Source: Gordionus sp. m RMFG-2023 (lineage: Eukaryota; Nematomorpha; Gordioida; Chordodea; Parachordodidae). Taken from it: a stretch of DNA of 64,000 nucleotides. The translations under genes and the position numbers were made by a program. The notes under the pieces were generated by a model, which saw nothing but the letters and a program-made list of their open reading frames with translations, did not search any database and was not told the DNA's origin. The stretch is from assembly GCF_954871325.1 (NCBI RefSeq), contig NC_088775.1:63403561-63467560 (forward strand), read 5' to 3'. Below, piece after piece: positions 22,162 to 35,013 of this stretch. Numbering within the stretch: position 1 is the stretch's first letter; the number at the start of each line of letters is the position of its first letter.

Positions 22162-22829
22162 GAAATAATTAAAAATTTTTAATATGATATACTGGATTAT
22201 GTTAACTTTTCAATTTTTAACTATCCACTTAAAGATCTTCATAAATATATACACATTCCACTAACAATGTAAAATTTATTTTAGCTTAGAATCAGATGGG
22301 TTCAGAAATTTCAGATTAATCTTTTATACCTAACAATTAACATAAGCCAGATAGTCTACATTCTGTTATTAACAATAATCATTTACGTGATACGTGATAT
22401 ATAGCGCATCGCCCTCTAACGTTGAATACACAACAGAGCTAAGCTAGGTTTTCCTCATTTCCATATAATTGGAACAATTTAATTTGGGTATAAAAGTAAA
22501 AATATGAGGAGCCCTCCACACGTTTGTGGGCAAGCCGCACGTACTTGTAGGCACAACATTTCGAAAAATGTTGCTTAAACCTCTATAGGCTTTAATTTAA
22601 AAGGAGTGGGACAAAGAAAAAGCCTATACCCGAGAACTACAGTATAATTTAATTACTTTAAAGGTGGGTGATGGCTGATTTTAAGCTTAATTTCTTTAGT
22701 GTAAGTTTAATTGCTATCAATATTGAGATATAATGTTCATAGAATCTGTAAATAAATATGATTAAAATAAAATAATATTTACCGTTCTATCACTTCAAAT
22801 TTTCCACCGGAAGTATTTTCAAATATTGC
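22162..22829. other. Stretch without a recognised gene
   Basis: Contains a GC-richer patch at 22500-22640 with 'gagccctccacacgtttgtg' and 'cctctataggcttt', repeated in reverse as 'aaaaagcctata'. I could not assign it to a tRNA, snRNA or protein family. Confidence 0.4.
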
Positions 22830-24225
22830 GCCATGTTATTAATTTATTATTATTGTTAATATGACCGATTAATACTAACCTTTAAATTGTTTTTTTTTAT
22901 GTTGATATAAATTGATTTTTTTATAAATTGTGTAGATTGATTTTAATTATATAAATTTTTATATATTAATATGAAAATTGTTATATAAACCTGATTTTTT
23001 TAGTTTGATATAAAAAATGTAAAATTTTAAAATATATTATACATAATTAAATTAATATTTTAAAATAAAATAAACAATCTTTATATTAGAAAACTTTATG
23101 GTTACATTTTTATATTTAGAAAACTCGTATCATTACATCATTTATCCTAAAAAACTTTATGGTGGCAGAACTTTATTAATTATAAATTAACCAATTATTT
23201 TAGCGAATTTAAATACATTCTTCCTATATTTTATTTTATATTAGTTTATATATATATATAAGGTTTTTAATAATACTTTATTCATATTCAAATATTACTT
23301 TAGATATATTTAAATATTTTATAATATATTGCATAAATTATCATATAAATATTTTAATTATTTATATTTAAATATTTCTTCATATATAATTTAATATTAC
23401 ATTATATATATATTTAAAAATTACTTTATATATATATTTAAATATTACTTAAGATATATTAAATATTTTAATTATTTATATTTAAATATTACTTTATATA
23501 TAATTTAATATTACCTTATATATATATTTAAATATTACTTTATATATATATTTAAATATTACTTTATATATATATTTAAATATTACTTTAGATATATATA
23601 AATATTTTATAATATATTGCATAAATTATCATATAAATATTTTAATTATTTATATTTAAATATTTCTTTATATATAATTTAATATTACCTTATATATATA
23701 TTTAAATATTACTTTATACATATATTTAAATATTACTTTAGATATATTAAATATTTTAATTATTTATTAAATATTACTTTATATATAATTTAATATTACC
23801 TTATATATATATTTAAATATTACTTTATATATATATTTAAATATTACTTTAGATATATTTAAATATTTTATAATATATTGCATAAATTATCATATAAATA
23901 TTTTAATTATTTATATTTAAATATTTCTTTATATATAATTTAATATTACCTTATATATATATTTAAATATTACTTTATATATATATTTAAATATTACTTT
24001 AGATATATTAAATATTTTAATTATTTATTAAATATTACTTTATAATTTAATATTACCTTATATATATTTAAATATTACTTTATATATATATATTTAAATA
24101 TTACTTTATATATATATTTAAATATTATTTTAGATATATTTAAATATTTTATATTTAATTAAATATTCATAAATATATATTGCATAAATTATAATATAAA
24201 TATTTTATAATTTATTAAATTTAAA
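22830..24225. repeat. AT-only satellite with higher-order structure
   Basis: Almost pure A/T. The core unit is 'atatatatttaaatattact' of about 25-30 bp. From about 23220 a longer block with 'ttgcataaattatcatataa' recurs near 23330, 23620, 23880 and 24180, a period of about 260-290 bp. It is an AT satellite or an expanded minisatellite. No gene. Confidence 0.8.
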
Positions 24226-24821
24226 TGTTAAATGTGTCTTGTTTGTATTCACCATCTTTCTTTTATTTGACTCCAAACAGCTGTGGGAATATTTCGGACC
24301 CGAACCGTTAAATTTGTTTCAAAATATTTAAGGATAGCTAGCGTTGTTATGAAAATTTATCAAATTTTAAAAAAAATGTTAGATGGTTTCCGAAGTTTAT
24401 GAACTATATTTGTTCGAATACATTTTTATTATTTCACATGTACAAAATCAAATGATTGATTGATATCCAATCATATTTTCAAATTATATTAAAGATTACA
24501 ATACGATAAATTTTTGATATAAATATTTAAAATAAAAATATTCAAATTTAAAAATTATGTACCATGCATTTGAAAAATATATTTAGAACAATATTTCAAA
24601 TTTCAATATCTAATAAGATAATAAAAATTTAAAATTAACTATCTAGCTTAAGTCAGTGGGGTTTAATGACCCATGATAGATATACAGTTGAATAGACAAA
24701 TTTTGATGAGTACTCTTTGTTACAATTATAAATCCTCTTTTAATCACCTATGTTTAACTATAACATTTATCCTATTGTTTTAAATTATTTTATGGAGGTC
24801 CAAATGATCCTTAGATATCTG
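24226..24821. other. Stretch without a recognised gene
   Basis: AT-rich. A slightly GC-richer patch near 24230-24320 (tgtcttgtttgtattcacca) has no long frame. Nothing further could be identified. Confidence 0.4.
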
Positions 24822-25640
24822 CAGCAGAGTAACTAGAAAGGGGAGTGCAGAGGCTCCAGCCCCCTAAAAAATTTGAATAGATACCTGAGCGTGAAAGCCC
24901 CTGAACAATTTTTTTTAGAATTCTATTATGCATTATATGTAGATTTGATAATATTTTAAAACAGTTAAAAGACTATAAATTTTTATTAAATGAGTGCTAT
25001 TTTAATTATCAGCTTAATACTATAAATTATATTTTGACTGCATTAAATTCTATGTTAAAAAGGAATATAAACATTAGTCATAAATTATAATCATTTTATA
25101 TTTTTTATATGTATATTTGTTTTAGAATTATACAATCTATTTTCTTATTATAAATTATTCGTTTTTGAAATTCAATTTTAAATGGATATTAAATATGACA
25201 TATTATATGACAAATAAAATGTATTTGGATGCGTAATAATAATGTCTAAATATCAATCAATTATTAACAGTTGAAGGTCAATTGATTTTTATTTTTTAAA
25301 TAATTTTATAATCCTAATTAAATAAATATAATCGCTTATTAATTGAAATTAAAATAAATCCAATTTAATATTGTGATTTGTGTTAGCCGAGTTTAAAATC
25401 ACTAAACAACTATATTACTTATTTTTAAATTTAATTTGCTATATCTCTTCATAAAATATCTAAAATCCAAACGGATATATAAAACCTCTTTGTTAAAACT
25501 CTTGGTATATTTAATAAAAATTTATTTTACTCATTTATTTTAGATTTATTAGATAATGAAGGGAAGAGATATATTGAGATGAATGCTTAAATAATGGAAA
25601 TCAGTGGGCCCAACAACGGGGGTAGGGGTCCGAAGCAACT
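24822..25640 (+). mobile_element. hAT-F copy 1, fragment
   Basis: Begins CAGCAGAGTAACTAGAAAGG and matches the left part of hAT-F at 33094 over several hundred bp. Shared landmarks are 'agccccct(a/g)aaaaatttga', 'aacagttgaag', 'taattaaataaatataatc' and 'agccgagtt(t/c)aaaat'. The right terminus is not found. A GC-rich patch at 25600-25640 may mark a junction. No transposase frame is visible. Confidence 0.65.
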
Positions 25641-26039
25641 TCTTAAAATTTGAATGAGTAATTTTATTTCATTTTTTTGTTTTACCAAACCCATCCATAA
25701 CCAAAATATTTATTTTCTTATAAACTTAATTTTCCAATTTCAAAATATGGGCAAAAATATTAACCAAATAAAATAAAAATCCTCAGCATAATATAAGAGA
25801 TTGTAAATGAAAAGACCATATTAGAAAAAGACATAGTTGGCTAAATTTTAACGATATAAAAAATGCTTTGAAATAGTAGCTTTTAAATACATTAAACTAA
25901 TTGCAGAATAGGAACCTGTCCTCAAATTGTAAATTCAAAAAAAATGAAAGAAAAAGAAGGGATAAAAAGCAAAAGGATTATAATTCAAATTATACTTTCA
26001 TATATTGCGGTATAATATAATCATTTTCATTGAAACCAT

Positions 26040-26132
26040 GAAAAATTATTTTAAAAAAAATTAAAAAGAGATTAAATTTAACAGATATTTTATAGTTGAT
26101 CGTACATATGATGTTTCGATGTCAGATATGAT
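26040..26132 (+). pseudogene. Fragment of a TTF-hAT-type transposase core
   Basis: The text around 26085-26130 matches the 'DGTYDVSK' core at about 55975-56010 and, more distantly, that of the TTF-hAT at 10700. It is cut off by the hAT-A terminus at 26133. Confidence 0.5.
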
Positions 26133-27950
26133 CAGGGTTGCCAGGTCAAAATTTTCAAATTGCGGGAGAAATTTGGTATTATGCGGGAGAAATATAAAAA
26201 TTGCGGTAGAAATATAAAAATTGCTAAAAAAAATTTTTGCAGGCCTATATCCGCATATTATTTTTATAATTAGTTTATATAAATACAAAGTTGGTAACTA
26301 TTTTTCAAAATAAAATACGTCTTGATTTATTAGAATATATTAATTTATAAAAAATACCAACGATCTTTTTTAAATATAAAAGAATGTAAACAAGATAAAA
26401 TTTTATTAAAAAAAACGATACTAATTTTATAATTAAAAAAATATTTTATGTGAATGTCCCGCAAAACGATCGCAATTGGAAATCTACCGTGTATGTGTAT
26501 AACAATAGGGATAGGCGCTTAATTATCACGCATAACGTTTAAATACATAATAAGGTACTCCAAAAATAAGAAATAATACAGATGTAACTACAGTTGCGGC
26601 AATTTTAATCAATCTTTTGGTGCAAAATTCACAGAGATACTTATCATCACAGTGTTGGTAGAATCTTTTTCCCATAATATTTAACGACTCTAATTTAAAT
26701 GAAACTATACTTGTAGAACAAAAATGAGCAAGACTATCATTAATGTTATTCTTGACGATTTGAAAGATGGGCATACATATGCAATTCTAACAGATGCATC
26801 TAATAAGGGAAATATTAAAATATTTGCCTTGATCCTCGGCTATTTCAACAAAATTAAGGTAGTTTCAATAAAACTATTAATTTTTTTCCCCTCAAATAGT
26901 GAAAAATCCAAACATAGCTAACCATATAATGGTAAATATAGAAGATTTGAGATTATCGATTAATTGCATGTCAGCTTTCTGATCTGATAATGCCTCAGTG
27001 AATTTGGTAAAAACAGAGTGTATTTACAGAAATGAGTCAGCACAATGTTGGTTGCGATATGTTCCTAATACCCGCCATCGATAGAATTTTAAAATTTTAT
27101 AAACCTTTGAAAAAATATTTATTAAATAAAGATTATAAAAGCTGTCCTAACATTTTGAAAAATTTTTTCAATAATGAATGGCAGAGGTATATTTAGGAAT
27201 GATTTTACATATAATAAATCTACTATATGCTATTAATGTGTAGTTGCAATCAGAAGAATTTTATCAAAGATTCACAAAATTATGCTATAGATGTGGTCAT
27301 CTTTACAGTTAAAAATTGACAATAAATTTTATGGCGCCATTGCTAAAACTTAATTATATTTATTTGAGATTTAAATAATAGAACTAAATGTTTACCGTCG
27401 TTATTGAGATATTTATAAAATTCCTGGCATGACATATTATATATTTGTTTAACCATTAGCTAGGTCTCTAATGTTGTTAAAGCAATCATTTTTCCAGGCG
27501 GTCCTCATCAGGCTAAAAATGCGGTAGGATGAGGCATTAGAATGAGGTAAGGAGAAGACATACTCGCATATTTTTTCCAAGCATGGGGATTTATCGTTAT
27601 TACGAAAAAATTCTACCTATTTCTCCTCTGCTTTTAGACCATCTAACTTTAAGTATTTTGGCGAATCATAAAAAATAAAGAGAATTACTATCTCCTCAAA
27701 CAAGGCATCAATGTCTTTCAGTATTTTTAATATATTTATTAAATTATAAAAACCATCAATTGATGGTTTCTGTTCCAAGGTCATAATATTTATACATTTG
27801 TAAATAAAATTATTAAAATCAAATTTTGATTGTAAATATTATAAAATTATCTTAATAAAAATTGCTTCATTTAAAAATGTATTAATTAGAGTGTTATTTG
27901 AACATTTAATATAATATTTTTAGCAATAGCGCCATAAAATTTATTATAAT
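26133..27950. mobile_element. hAT-A copy 3, internally rearranged
   Basis: The TIR CAGGGTTGCC starts at 26133 and is followed by the 3'-side subterminal sequence of the family. Transposase sequence then runs in plus orientation (about 26540-27345; AILTDASNKGNIK at 26772). It switches near 27345 to the inverted C-terminal half (27355-27950), where the dimerisation domain lies on the minus strand. The sequence at the switch equals, in reverse complement, that near 14040. Many stops and frameshifts are present. Confidence 0.75.
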
Positions 27951-28322
27951 CCAAAATATTATTATAAATGACACATCAAATCTGATATCATATTGGCAGT
28001 GTCGGCTATCCAAGTTAGTGTGGAAAGATGTTTTTTAACAATTAAATTTATACACTCTCCTTATGGATGTAATTTGAGTGAGACGAATTTTGAAAATATA
28101 CTAATTGTCCGGCTTAATAAAAAAAATTTAAGTAAAAAAAAGTAAAATATTGTGATAAAATAAAAAAAATATTTTCCCTATACATAATTCGAATGTAGGT
28201 CTGAATACAAAAGTGTTCAAACCGGTTTTTAGAGATTCTAACCGAACCGATATTTTAATTTTTTACGATCCGAACCTTGAACCGTTATTTTTATCCGAAC
28301 CTGAACCGATATTCGTTTCAGG
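27951..28322 (+). mobile_element. hAT-D 3' fragment
   Basis: Matches the right part of hAT-D (about 43118-43580). It includes a dimerisation motif (LAVSAIQVSVERCF, 28000-28035) and the subterminal 'ccgaaccgatatt' repeats. It starts abruptly inside the hAT-A copy at 27951 and ends near 'gatattcgttt'. Confidence 0.72.
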
Positions 28323-28339
28323 TGCATGCTAATATTAAT

Positions 28340-29060
28340 TTTGAGGTTCCAAGCCCAGTTCTACCCATTATAATTTTGAAAATTTTTTCCCGCCTCGGAG
28401 ATAGTTAAATTTTTATGCTTGAATATGAGTTGAATTAAGAATTGAATGATATTTATTTTGATAAGCCCAGCTTTCGGCTGGATTGTGTAGCCTGAGGTAG
28501 GGAAATAAGAGAAAATTAAATGGAAAGAAAATAGGGAAATTAAAAGGGAAAGGAAGGTAAAGAAAAAGAAAATTAAAAAGTGAAGATAGGAAAGGGAAAT
28601 GATGAGAAAGGGGAAGATAATAAAAGAAATTAAAAGGGAAAGAAAGGAAGAGAATTTTAGTATTTTTTAAATTTTGATTTTACCCATATTATTTGAGACT
28701 GTTGTTAAAATAATGAATGTTAGTGATATCTTTAGTAGGGATACATATGTTGTCGGCATAGCATAATTAGTCTACATTTTGTATGTTACTGAAAACTATT
28801 CTTTGAGTTATATATATTTTATAAAAATATTTACATAAGACTAACATTTAACATTAAAAAATCCCAATATAGGTTCAAGCCTACAATATTTGGAAAAAAT
28901 TTCCAAGCATCCAAGATCTTAATAATTTAAAAAGATTTTCTCAAGCCCATTTCAATCCCTAATAATTTTTGAAAACCAAGCCAATATTAATTTTGAGAAA
29001 TATTTTTTAAGCCCAGTCCAACCCATAATAATTTTGAAAAAATTTTCCCAAACCTAGAGA
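28340..29060. repeat. Dispersed 'CCCAAGCCCA...AATTTTGAAAA' repeat and purine tract
   Basis: At 28340-28400 and 28860-29060, units such as 'aagcccagtccaacccataa' followed by 'taattttgaaaaaattttcc' are the reverse complement of the block at 3845-4790. Between them, about 28490-28665 is a tract of almost only A and G on the plus strand, built from variants of 'gaaattaaaagggaaagaaa'. No gene. Confidence 0.7.
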
Positions 29061-29088
29061 TATTAAATTTATTGAATTAAATCAGTTA

Positions 29089-29370
29089 AAATTTAAGTTA
29101 TAGGATCATCTGTTTGTATAAAATAAATAAATAAAATTAACAATAGTAAATAATGTATTACTTTTTGGTTTTAATATGGACTCCTACAGTTGCATAGAAA
29201 ATTTAAGTTATAGGATCATCTGTTTGCATAAAATAAATAAATAAAATCAACAATAGTAAATAATGTACTACTTTTTGGTTTTAATATGGCCTCCTACAGT
29301 TGCATAGAAAATTTAAGTTATAGGATCATCTGCTTGTATAAAATAAATAAATAAAATCAACAAATAAAAA
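29089..29370 (+). repeat. Tandem repeat, 110-bp unit, about 2.6 copies
   Basis: The word 'atttaagttataggatcatc' recurs at 29091, 29201 and 29311. Units differ by only a few bases, so the array is recent. Confidence 0.9.
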
Positions 29371-29385
29371 ATAAATAAATAAATA

Positions 29386-29460
29386 CGTACATGTGACATG
29401 ACGTAACGATGACATGACGTAGCGATGACATGACGTCACGATGACGTAGTGAGGACATCG
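29386..29460 (+). repeat. 16-bp tandem repeat with TGACGTMA sites
   Basis: Three to four units of GACATGACGTARCGAT. The third contains a perfect TGACGTCA palindrome, the cAMP-response-element core. It is GC-rich compared with its flanks. Any regulatory role is speculative. Confidence 0.75.
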
Positions 29461-29467
29461 GAAAATT

Positions 29468-29570
29468 GATATTTAATTTTATCAATAATTTTATAATTAT
29501 ATTTAATTTTGTCAATAATTTTATAATTATATTTTATTTTATCAATAATTTTATAATTATATTTCATTAA
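29468..29570 (+). repeat. Tandem repeat, about 32-bp unit, three copies
   Basis: Units of 'tatttaatttt(a/g)tcaat' followed by 'aattttataat'. They lie directly after the 16-bp array. Confidence 0.85.
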
Positions 29571-30118
29571 GAAAAATAAGTTAAAGTTACTCACTTTGTA
29601 AAAAATTATATTTGAGATATTATATTATTTAGTAATTTTATGGATCTATTAATAGTAATTATAACACATTTCACTATTGTCTTAAGACTTATCTTTGCTT
29701 ATACATTTCCTAAAAAACATTTTTGGTTTCACTTTTTATATATATAAATTGCTTTTTCCCAAAAAATTTTGAATTATAATTAATAGATTTAGTTTAAAAA
29801 AATATTAACTTTTACGCATACATTTTTGGGGGACATGAGGTGGGGAGAGGAGTAAGGAGGATATTTTTATTAGCTTAAAATGATATTCATAAAAGTGATA
29901 AATTTCTGAAGGGAGGGGTGGGGATTTCGAATTGCCCCCCCCCCTGGCTATTCCAATGTAATCGGTTAATATAAAATAATAATAACAATCATTTATCAAA
30001 GTTATATTTAAGTTAATCGACTAAAGTATTAACTATATAATAAAAGGAACTATTAGGTTAATAGATAATATTATAATCTATAAAAGAAATAATGAAAATC
30101 AGTCCGTGTAATAGGTTA
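29571..30118. other. Stretch without a gene; C homopolymer
   Basis: AT-rich. An eleven-base C run at about 29935-29945, with GGGGA/CCCC patches at 29820-29945, resembles a decayed transposon end. Predicted peptides of the type 'GIARGGG' usually come from such ends. Nothing coding is supported. Confidence 0.45.
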
Positions 30119-30126
30119 CTTTACAC

Positions 30127-32573
30127 TAGGCCTATTCAAAAACGAATTCGAATCGAATAGTGCATTATTCATATTTGATTCGTTTATATTTGAATTCGTA
30201 CGAATAATAAAATCTACTATTTGTATTCGATTCGAATATTTTTTTAATAAAATAAATCATACTCAAATATATTGACAAATTTTTTTATTACAAATTTGAT
30301 TTTAAACAGAAAAGAATTATAATAATGTGTAATCTTTAAGCCAATTTTTAAGGCAAAGAGTTTTTCTTATATTTTCTTCCTTATATGACATGCGGTTTTT
30401 TGACAATAAATTAGTTCCAACTGAGAAAAGCCTTTCACAAGCAGTTGATGTTCCTTGTATAGATAGATAATCACTTGCCATTTTCGAGAGTATGGGGATC
30501 CGATATGCATTTGCCTTCCACCACATTAACGGGTCAAGATCACTCTTTGCTCTTGGTTCACTCAGATAAAATTCTATTTCACACAGTTGAATATTATTTT
30601 GTTTAAAAACAATGTCTAGCCTGTTTTGTTGAATTTTATCCTATTTGTTTGACAGTTATAATTATGAGCTTATAAAATAAAATCATATTTAAATGGGGGT
30701 AAATTAAATACCTGTATATCTATTGTAAATCTCTTTAAATTTGTCCATTAACTTGGATATATCAATATCATAATCAACAGATATTGATTTAAAATATTTT
30801 ACTTTAAGCCTGAGATCTAATATTGTGGTTATTACTGCATCATCGGCAGTTAAATTATAATAGCCCAACAATTTATCACATGGTACTTTGAAACTATTGT
30901 TAAAGGTTTTATAGAAACCAGGTTTTTCATTTTTTAGATGTTCAAGAATTAAAATATAATAAGGTATAACTAAATTATAGGTAGGATAATTCTCCCCACA
31001 TACCATATTTGTAGTTTCATATAAAGGCAATAGGATAGCTTTAATTTTTATAAGATCCTCCCATTCTTCCTATATGCTATCAAAGTATTATATTATTACC
31101 TAATTATAAATTTTAGTTTACCTCTGATATTTGTTTTTCTTGAATAATTTTAATATTAGTATTACTTCATTAACTAATTTTGTTATTGCAGGCTTTAACA
31201 ATAAGCCCCTTTCAATCATTTGGTAGGTGCTATTCCACCTTATTTCACAATCCAATTTTGGTTTTAAAAAATTTAGGGGAGGGTGTAGGGAACTACATAT
31301 ATTTTTTAATAAATTTAATTTTTTAGGGGAATTACGAATCATTCTAATAATGTTTCTTAGTTTTAGGATTGAATGGTCTAAAATTTTTAAAATTTCTTTG
31401 GATATTAAATTAATTACATGGGCAAAGCATCGGATGTGCACTATTTTTATTAATGGATATTTTAAAGAAAATGTATCAATAAATGTTTTATTATTAGTTG
31501 CATTATCTAAAGTTATATAAAAAATTTTATTCTCTAAATTATAATTTTTAATTATTTTAACAAAGGCTTTAAATATATTTTCACCTAAATGTGTTTCATT
31601 TATTGGACTGACATCCAAAATTATGTTATTTATTTTAAAATTATCATCAATAAAATGGGCTGTTAGCCCTAAAAAAGGAACCTGTGTTGGGCTAGTCCAA
31701 ATGTCAGATGAAAAATTAATCTGACATTTATTTTTAGATATTATTTCCTTTACCAACTGTTCTTTTTCTGCAAATGTATTATACATGTGCAGTATAAGAG
31801 TATTGGAGCATATTGATTTTACAGAACAATCAAGATCACTTATAAAATTTTTAAAATCATTTGAATCAATAATTTTAAAAGGTATAATATTATTTATAAA
31901 TAATTTTAATAAATTATCCTTAAAATTAATATTTTTGAAGAATTTGGTGTAGACTTTAAAAAAATGTCAATTTTATTATTTTTTTTTACTGAGGTGTGAA
32001 TGAAACCTAATATAATGATTAATAAGAGGAGATGTTGTTTTGCCTTTACATTTTATAATACTCTTGCAATGATTGCAAGCAGCCTTTTCACCGTCTTTAA
32101 GGATTTGATATTGATCCCATATGATTGCTCTCTTTTGTGAGGAAATTTTCTCATCTTTAAGATCAATCATAATTTCATCAGAAGCATTCTCCAACATAAT
32201 TAGGCTAGCTAACAATAATTATTGTAGAGATGTAATATATTTTTATATACCTCTGGTTTATGTAATTTTTAATATAATTTATTATGAGTCAAAAATGTGG
32301 CAAATAAAAATTTAAATTTTCACTTCAGAAATTTTTAAATTTGTGCTAGAATTTTTATAAACACAAACACATCATTTTTCAGGATTGGCAGGTCAACAAA
32401 TAGAAATGACAAATGTTAGATTTGTTAAACAATTTATTAAATATTACGAATAATTCATTTTATTCGAATAATTCGTTTTATTCGAATCGAATAAATGATT
32501 ATTCGTATTCAGATAAAACAAATAATTTATTATTCGTATTCGTAGTTATTCGATTTATTTTTGAATAGGCCTA
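30127..32573 (-). mobile_element. hAT-C, complete with perfect TSD
   Basis: Ends are TAGGCCTATTCAAAAACGAA and TTTTTGAATAGGCCTA. The TSD CTTTACAC lies at 30119-30126 and 32574-32581. ATTCG-rich subterminal repeats (cgaatcgaat, attcgtattcg) are present at both ends. It encodes one minus-strand transposase in four readable pieces. Confidence 0.95.
30317..32215 (-). CDS. hAT-C transposase, spliced, lightly damaged
   Basis: Minus strand. The N-terminal piece 31976-32215 carries a BED finger (IIWDQYQILKDGEKAACNHC, then INHYIRFH). The next frame, open from about 31950 to 31118, carries SDIWTSPTQVPFLGLTAHFI, YITLDNATNNKTFI and IRCFAHVINLISKEI of the RNase-H-like core. A likely intron (31101-31051 region, GTAAAC...ATAG) leads to EEWEDLIKIKAILLPLYETT and 30704-31030 (VPCDKLLGYYNL, TTILDLRLKVKYF). 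A second likely intron lies at about 30710-30640. The last piece, 30317-30526, has the dimerisation motif IQGTSTACERLFSVGTNLLS. A frameshift in the A-run near 31978 and small phase problems at the introns suggest two or three breaks. The total is close to the usual 600-650 aa. Confidence 0.85.
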
Positions 32574-33093
32574 CTTTACACTGATGGAATATATTAACAC
32601 GTTTTTTGAACTTAATTGGACGTTCTTAGAACTATCTCATCCTGCATTTTATTTTGGACAACAATATATATTTTTTTAATTAGATTTTCGAGTTTTATTA
32701 GTTCCTATAAAAATAGAAATAAATTACTTCATTTTGTGTTAACTCACTTGATTTAATATTGTTTAAATGATTGAATTAGTTTAATTGCATATAAGTATAA
32801 AATAAATATCAATGAACCAAAATAATCGTGATGTGAAAAAAAATAATTTATATTAAAAAAAATCATATGAAAGTGACCTAACTATATAATAAAAAGTTAA
32901 AAGGCCACAAGTCTTGTAACCAAAATACTATACATAGTGAGTTCCTGAAGGCTGATTCAACGTTGTGTGCAGAGATCCTCTTCCCAATTATGACCAGAGA
33001 GTGGCAAGAATAGATTGACTTACGGCTATTCTACTTCCCAAAAACAAAGAACCCCAAATATGAAAACTGGAGAGGAATCTCATTAAATTCGGT

Positions 33094-35013
33094 CAGTAGA
33101 GTCACTAAGAAGGGAGGCGCATCGGCTCGAGCCCCCTGAAAAATTTGAATAGCCCCCTGAAGCAAAATTTTTTTTTTTAAATGGAATCTTAACCCCTTGA
33201 ACAAAAAATAAATTTTTATTGCCCCCTGAACGATTTCTTTTATAATTCTATTGAGTTATATATAGATTTAATTTTATTATTTAAAAATTAATAAGACTGT
33301 CTAAATATTTATTAAATGAATACCATTTTACATATTAGATTATATTAATACATTTCACTTTGTCAGCTTGCAATCAAATTTTGTGTTAAAAATAGAATAT
33401 CAATATAACTCACTAAATATTAATTTAGCATTAACAGTTGAAGCTTAATTGACTATTATTATTTAAATAGTTATATAACTCTAATTAAATAAATATAATC
33501 ATTTATTAATTGAAAACTATGAAATTTACTATTGTAATTAGCCGAGTTCAAAATGACTGATCAACTGTATATTTATTTTAAAATTTTATTATCATACCTC
33601 TAAAAATATTTTCAAGGTCCAAATAAGTATAAGAGATTTCTTTATAAAAAAGTAATAAGACATATAGTTTATACTCCTCTATTATATACGTTATTTATAA
33701 AATATTAGATAAAATGTCAATTTTATAGACGTATTTGTCAGTTATATAATATATTACAGTTAATATTATAATGATTTTTACTAATAAATGCTTTTGATAA
33801 AAAATATAGTAACAATTCGCATTTAAGTATTTAACGCCATCTATTTAGTTATAAATAATTTTAAAAATTAAACATTTTATTATTAATCCTACAATAGATG
33901 TAATAAATTTGATATATTTTCTTCTCTTTTTTTACTTGTTTTTAGGAAAGCTATTTTTTTCTTTTTCGAGAAACAGTTTTAAGTAAATTTTTAATACAAA
34001 TATATTTTTGATATTATTACAAACTACTATTATTTTAAGATATAATATACCAACTAGAGGCAATGACATTAGAGGTGGTGCGACAATATATAAAATCTTA
34101 ATTGTTTCATCATATCATTCTGGCCTATAGTTAAAAAATATTTCATTTCTAAGTGTTTTTATTTTATCAATTTATCCAACATAAAAAATTCTGATATTAG
34201 TTTACATCGTGAGTGTCATGGCTATTACTGCAAATTAACCAGCATCTATTATTTGCTTTGCTATGTAATTTAAGATTATTGCTACAGCTGCTGAGAGCAT
34301 ATGATAGCATATTTTAGATAAACAATAATGGTCAATGTGTAGTCGTTTATATATCATTTAAAAAGGAAGATAATCTTTTAGAAATTTAATATCTCACAAT
34401 AATTTTCTCGATTACTTATCTATCCATCATGACAACTAAAAGGAAGCTCTAACCACCATATAGTTTTATGATTTGGATTGGTCGTTTATACTTTCTTCTT
34501 CAAGAATTATTGATTTGGTTTAGGCCTATAAAATTTTCCTCATTAGTTAATTCTATAAAACATTGTCTAAAATGGTAATAGATAGTTATATTAGTTTGAT
34601 AACCTTTTGTCAATGTAAGTTTCTAAGAATTATATTATTGCATTATGTGGCTTTTAAAAACTATTATCAATTGAGGCATAGGTATGAATTAATAAATCTT
34701 TTTTATCACTTCAGCAATCAAAAATATTTTATAATGTAATAAATAAATTTTATATTAAAAAATATTATTTTTAGAAATGTCTTGTATTGTTTTAAGTATT
34801 TATATGCCAGTTTTTTTGTATGCATAATATAATAAATGACAAAATATGAAAATCAGAATAATTGTTCAGAGTAAACAAATTTTATAAAGTATAATATATT
34901 AATAAAAAACCTGGCCGAAGGCCCGCAAATTGAATGGCATGGGGGGCGAAGCCCGCTATCAATTTAGTTTTTGGTTGTGTCCCCTGAGATTGTAAAGGCT
35001 ACCGACGCCTCTG
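33094..35013 (+). mobile_element. hAT-F copy 2, ends with perfect TSD
   Basis: It starts CAGTAGAGTCACTAAG and ends CTACCGACGCCTCTG, with diverged TIRs. AATTCGGT at 33086-33093 and 35014-35021 is the TSD. Removing the element joins the LINE frame NWRGISLNS to its continuation. Left subterminal 'agccccctgaa' motifs are repeated three times. No transposase domain is recognisable inside, so it looks non-autonomous or fully decayed. Confidence 0.85.

Noticed and set aside
22480-22660. GC-richer patch as a tRNA or small nuclear RNA gene
   Set aside because: No cloverleaf, A/B boxes or known snRNA signature could be read; it remains unassigned.
29805-29999. 64-codon minus-strand frame with IGIARGGG
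   Set aside because: Such peptides arise from G-rich transposon ends; there is no domain and no support for translation.
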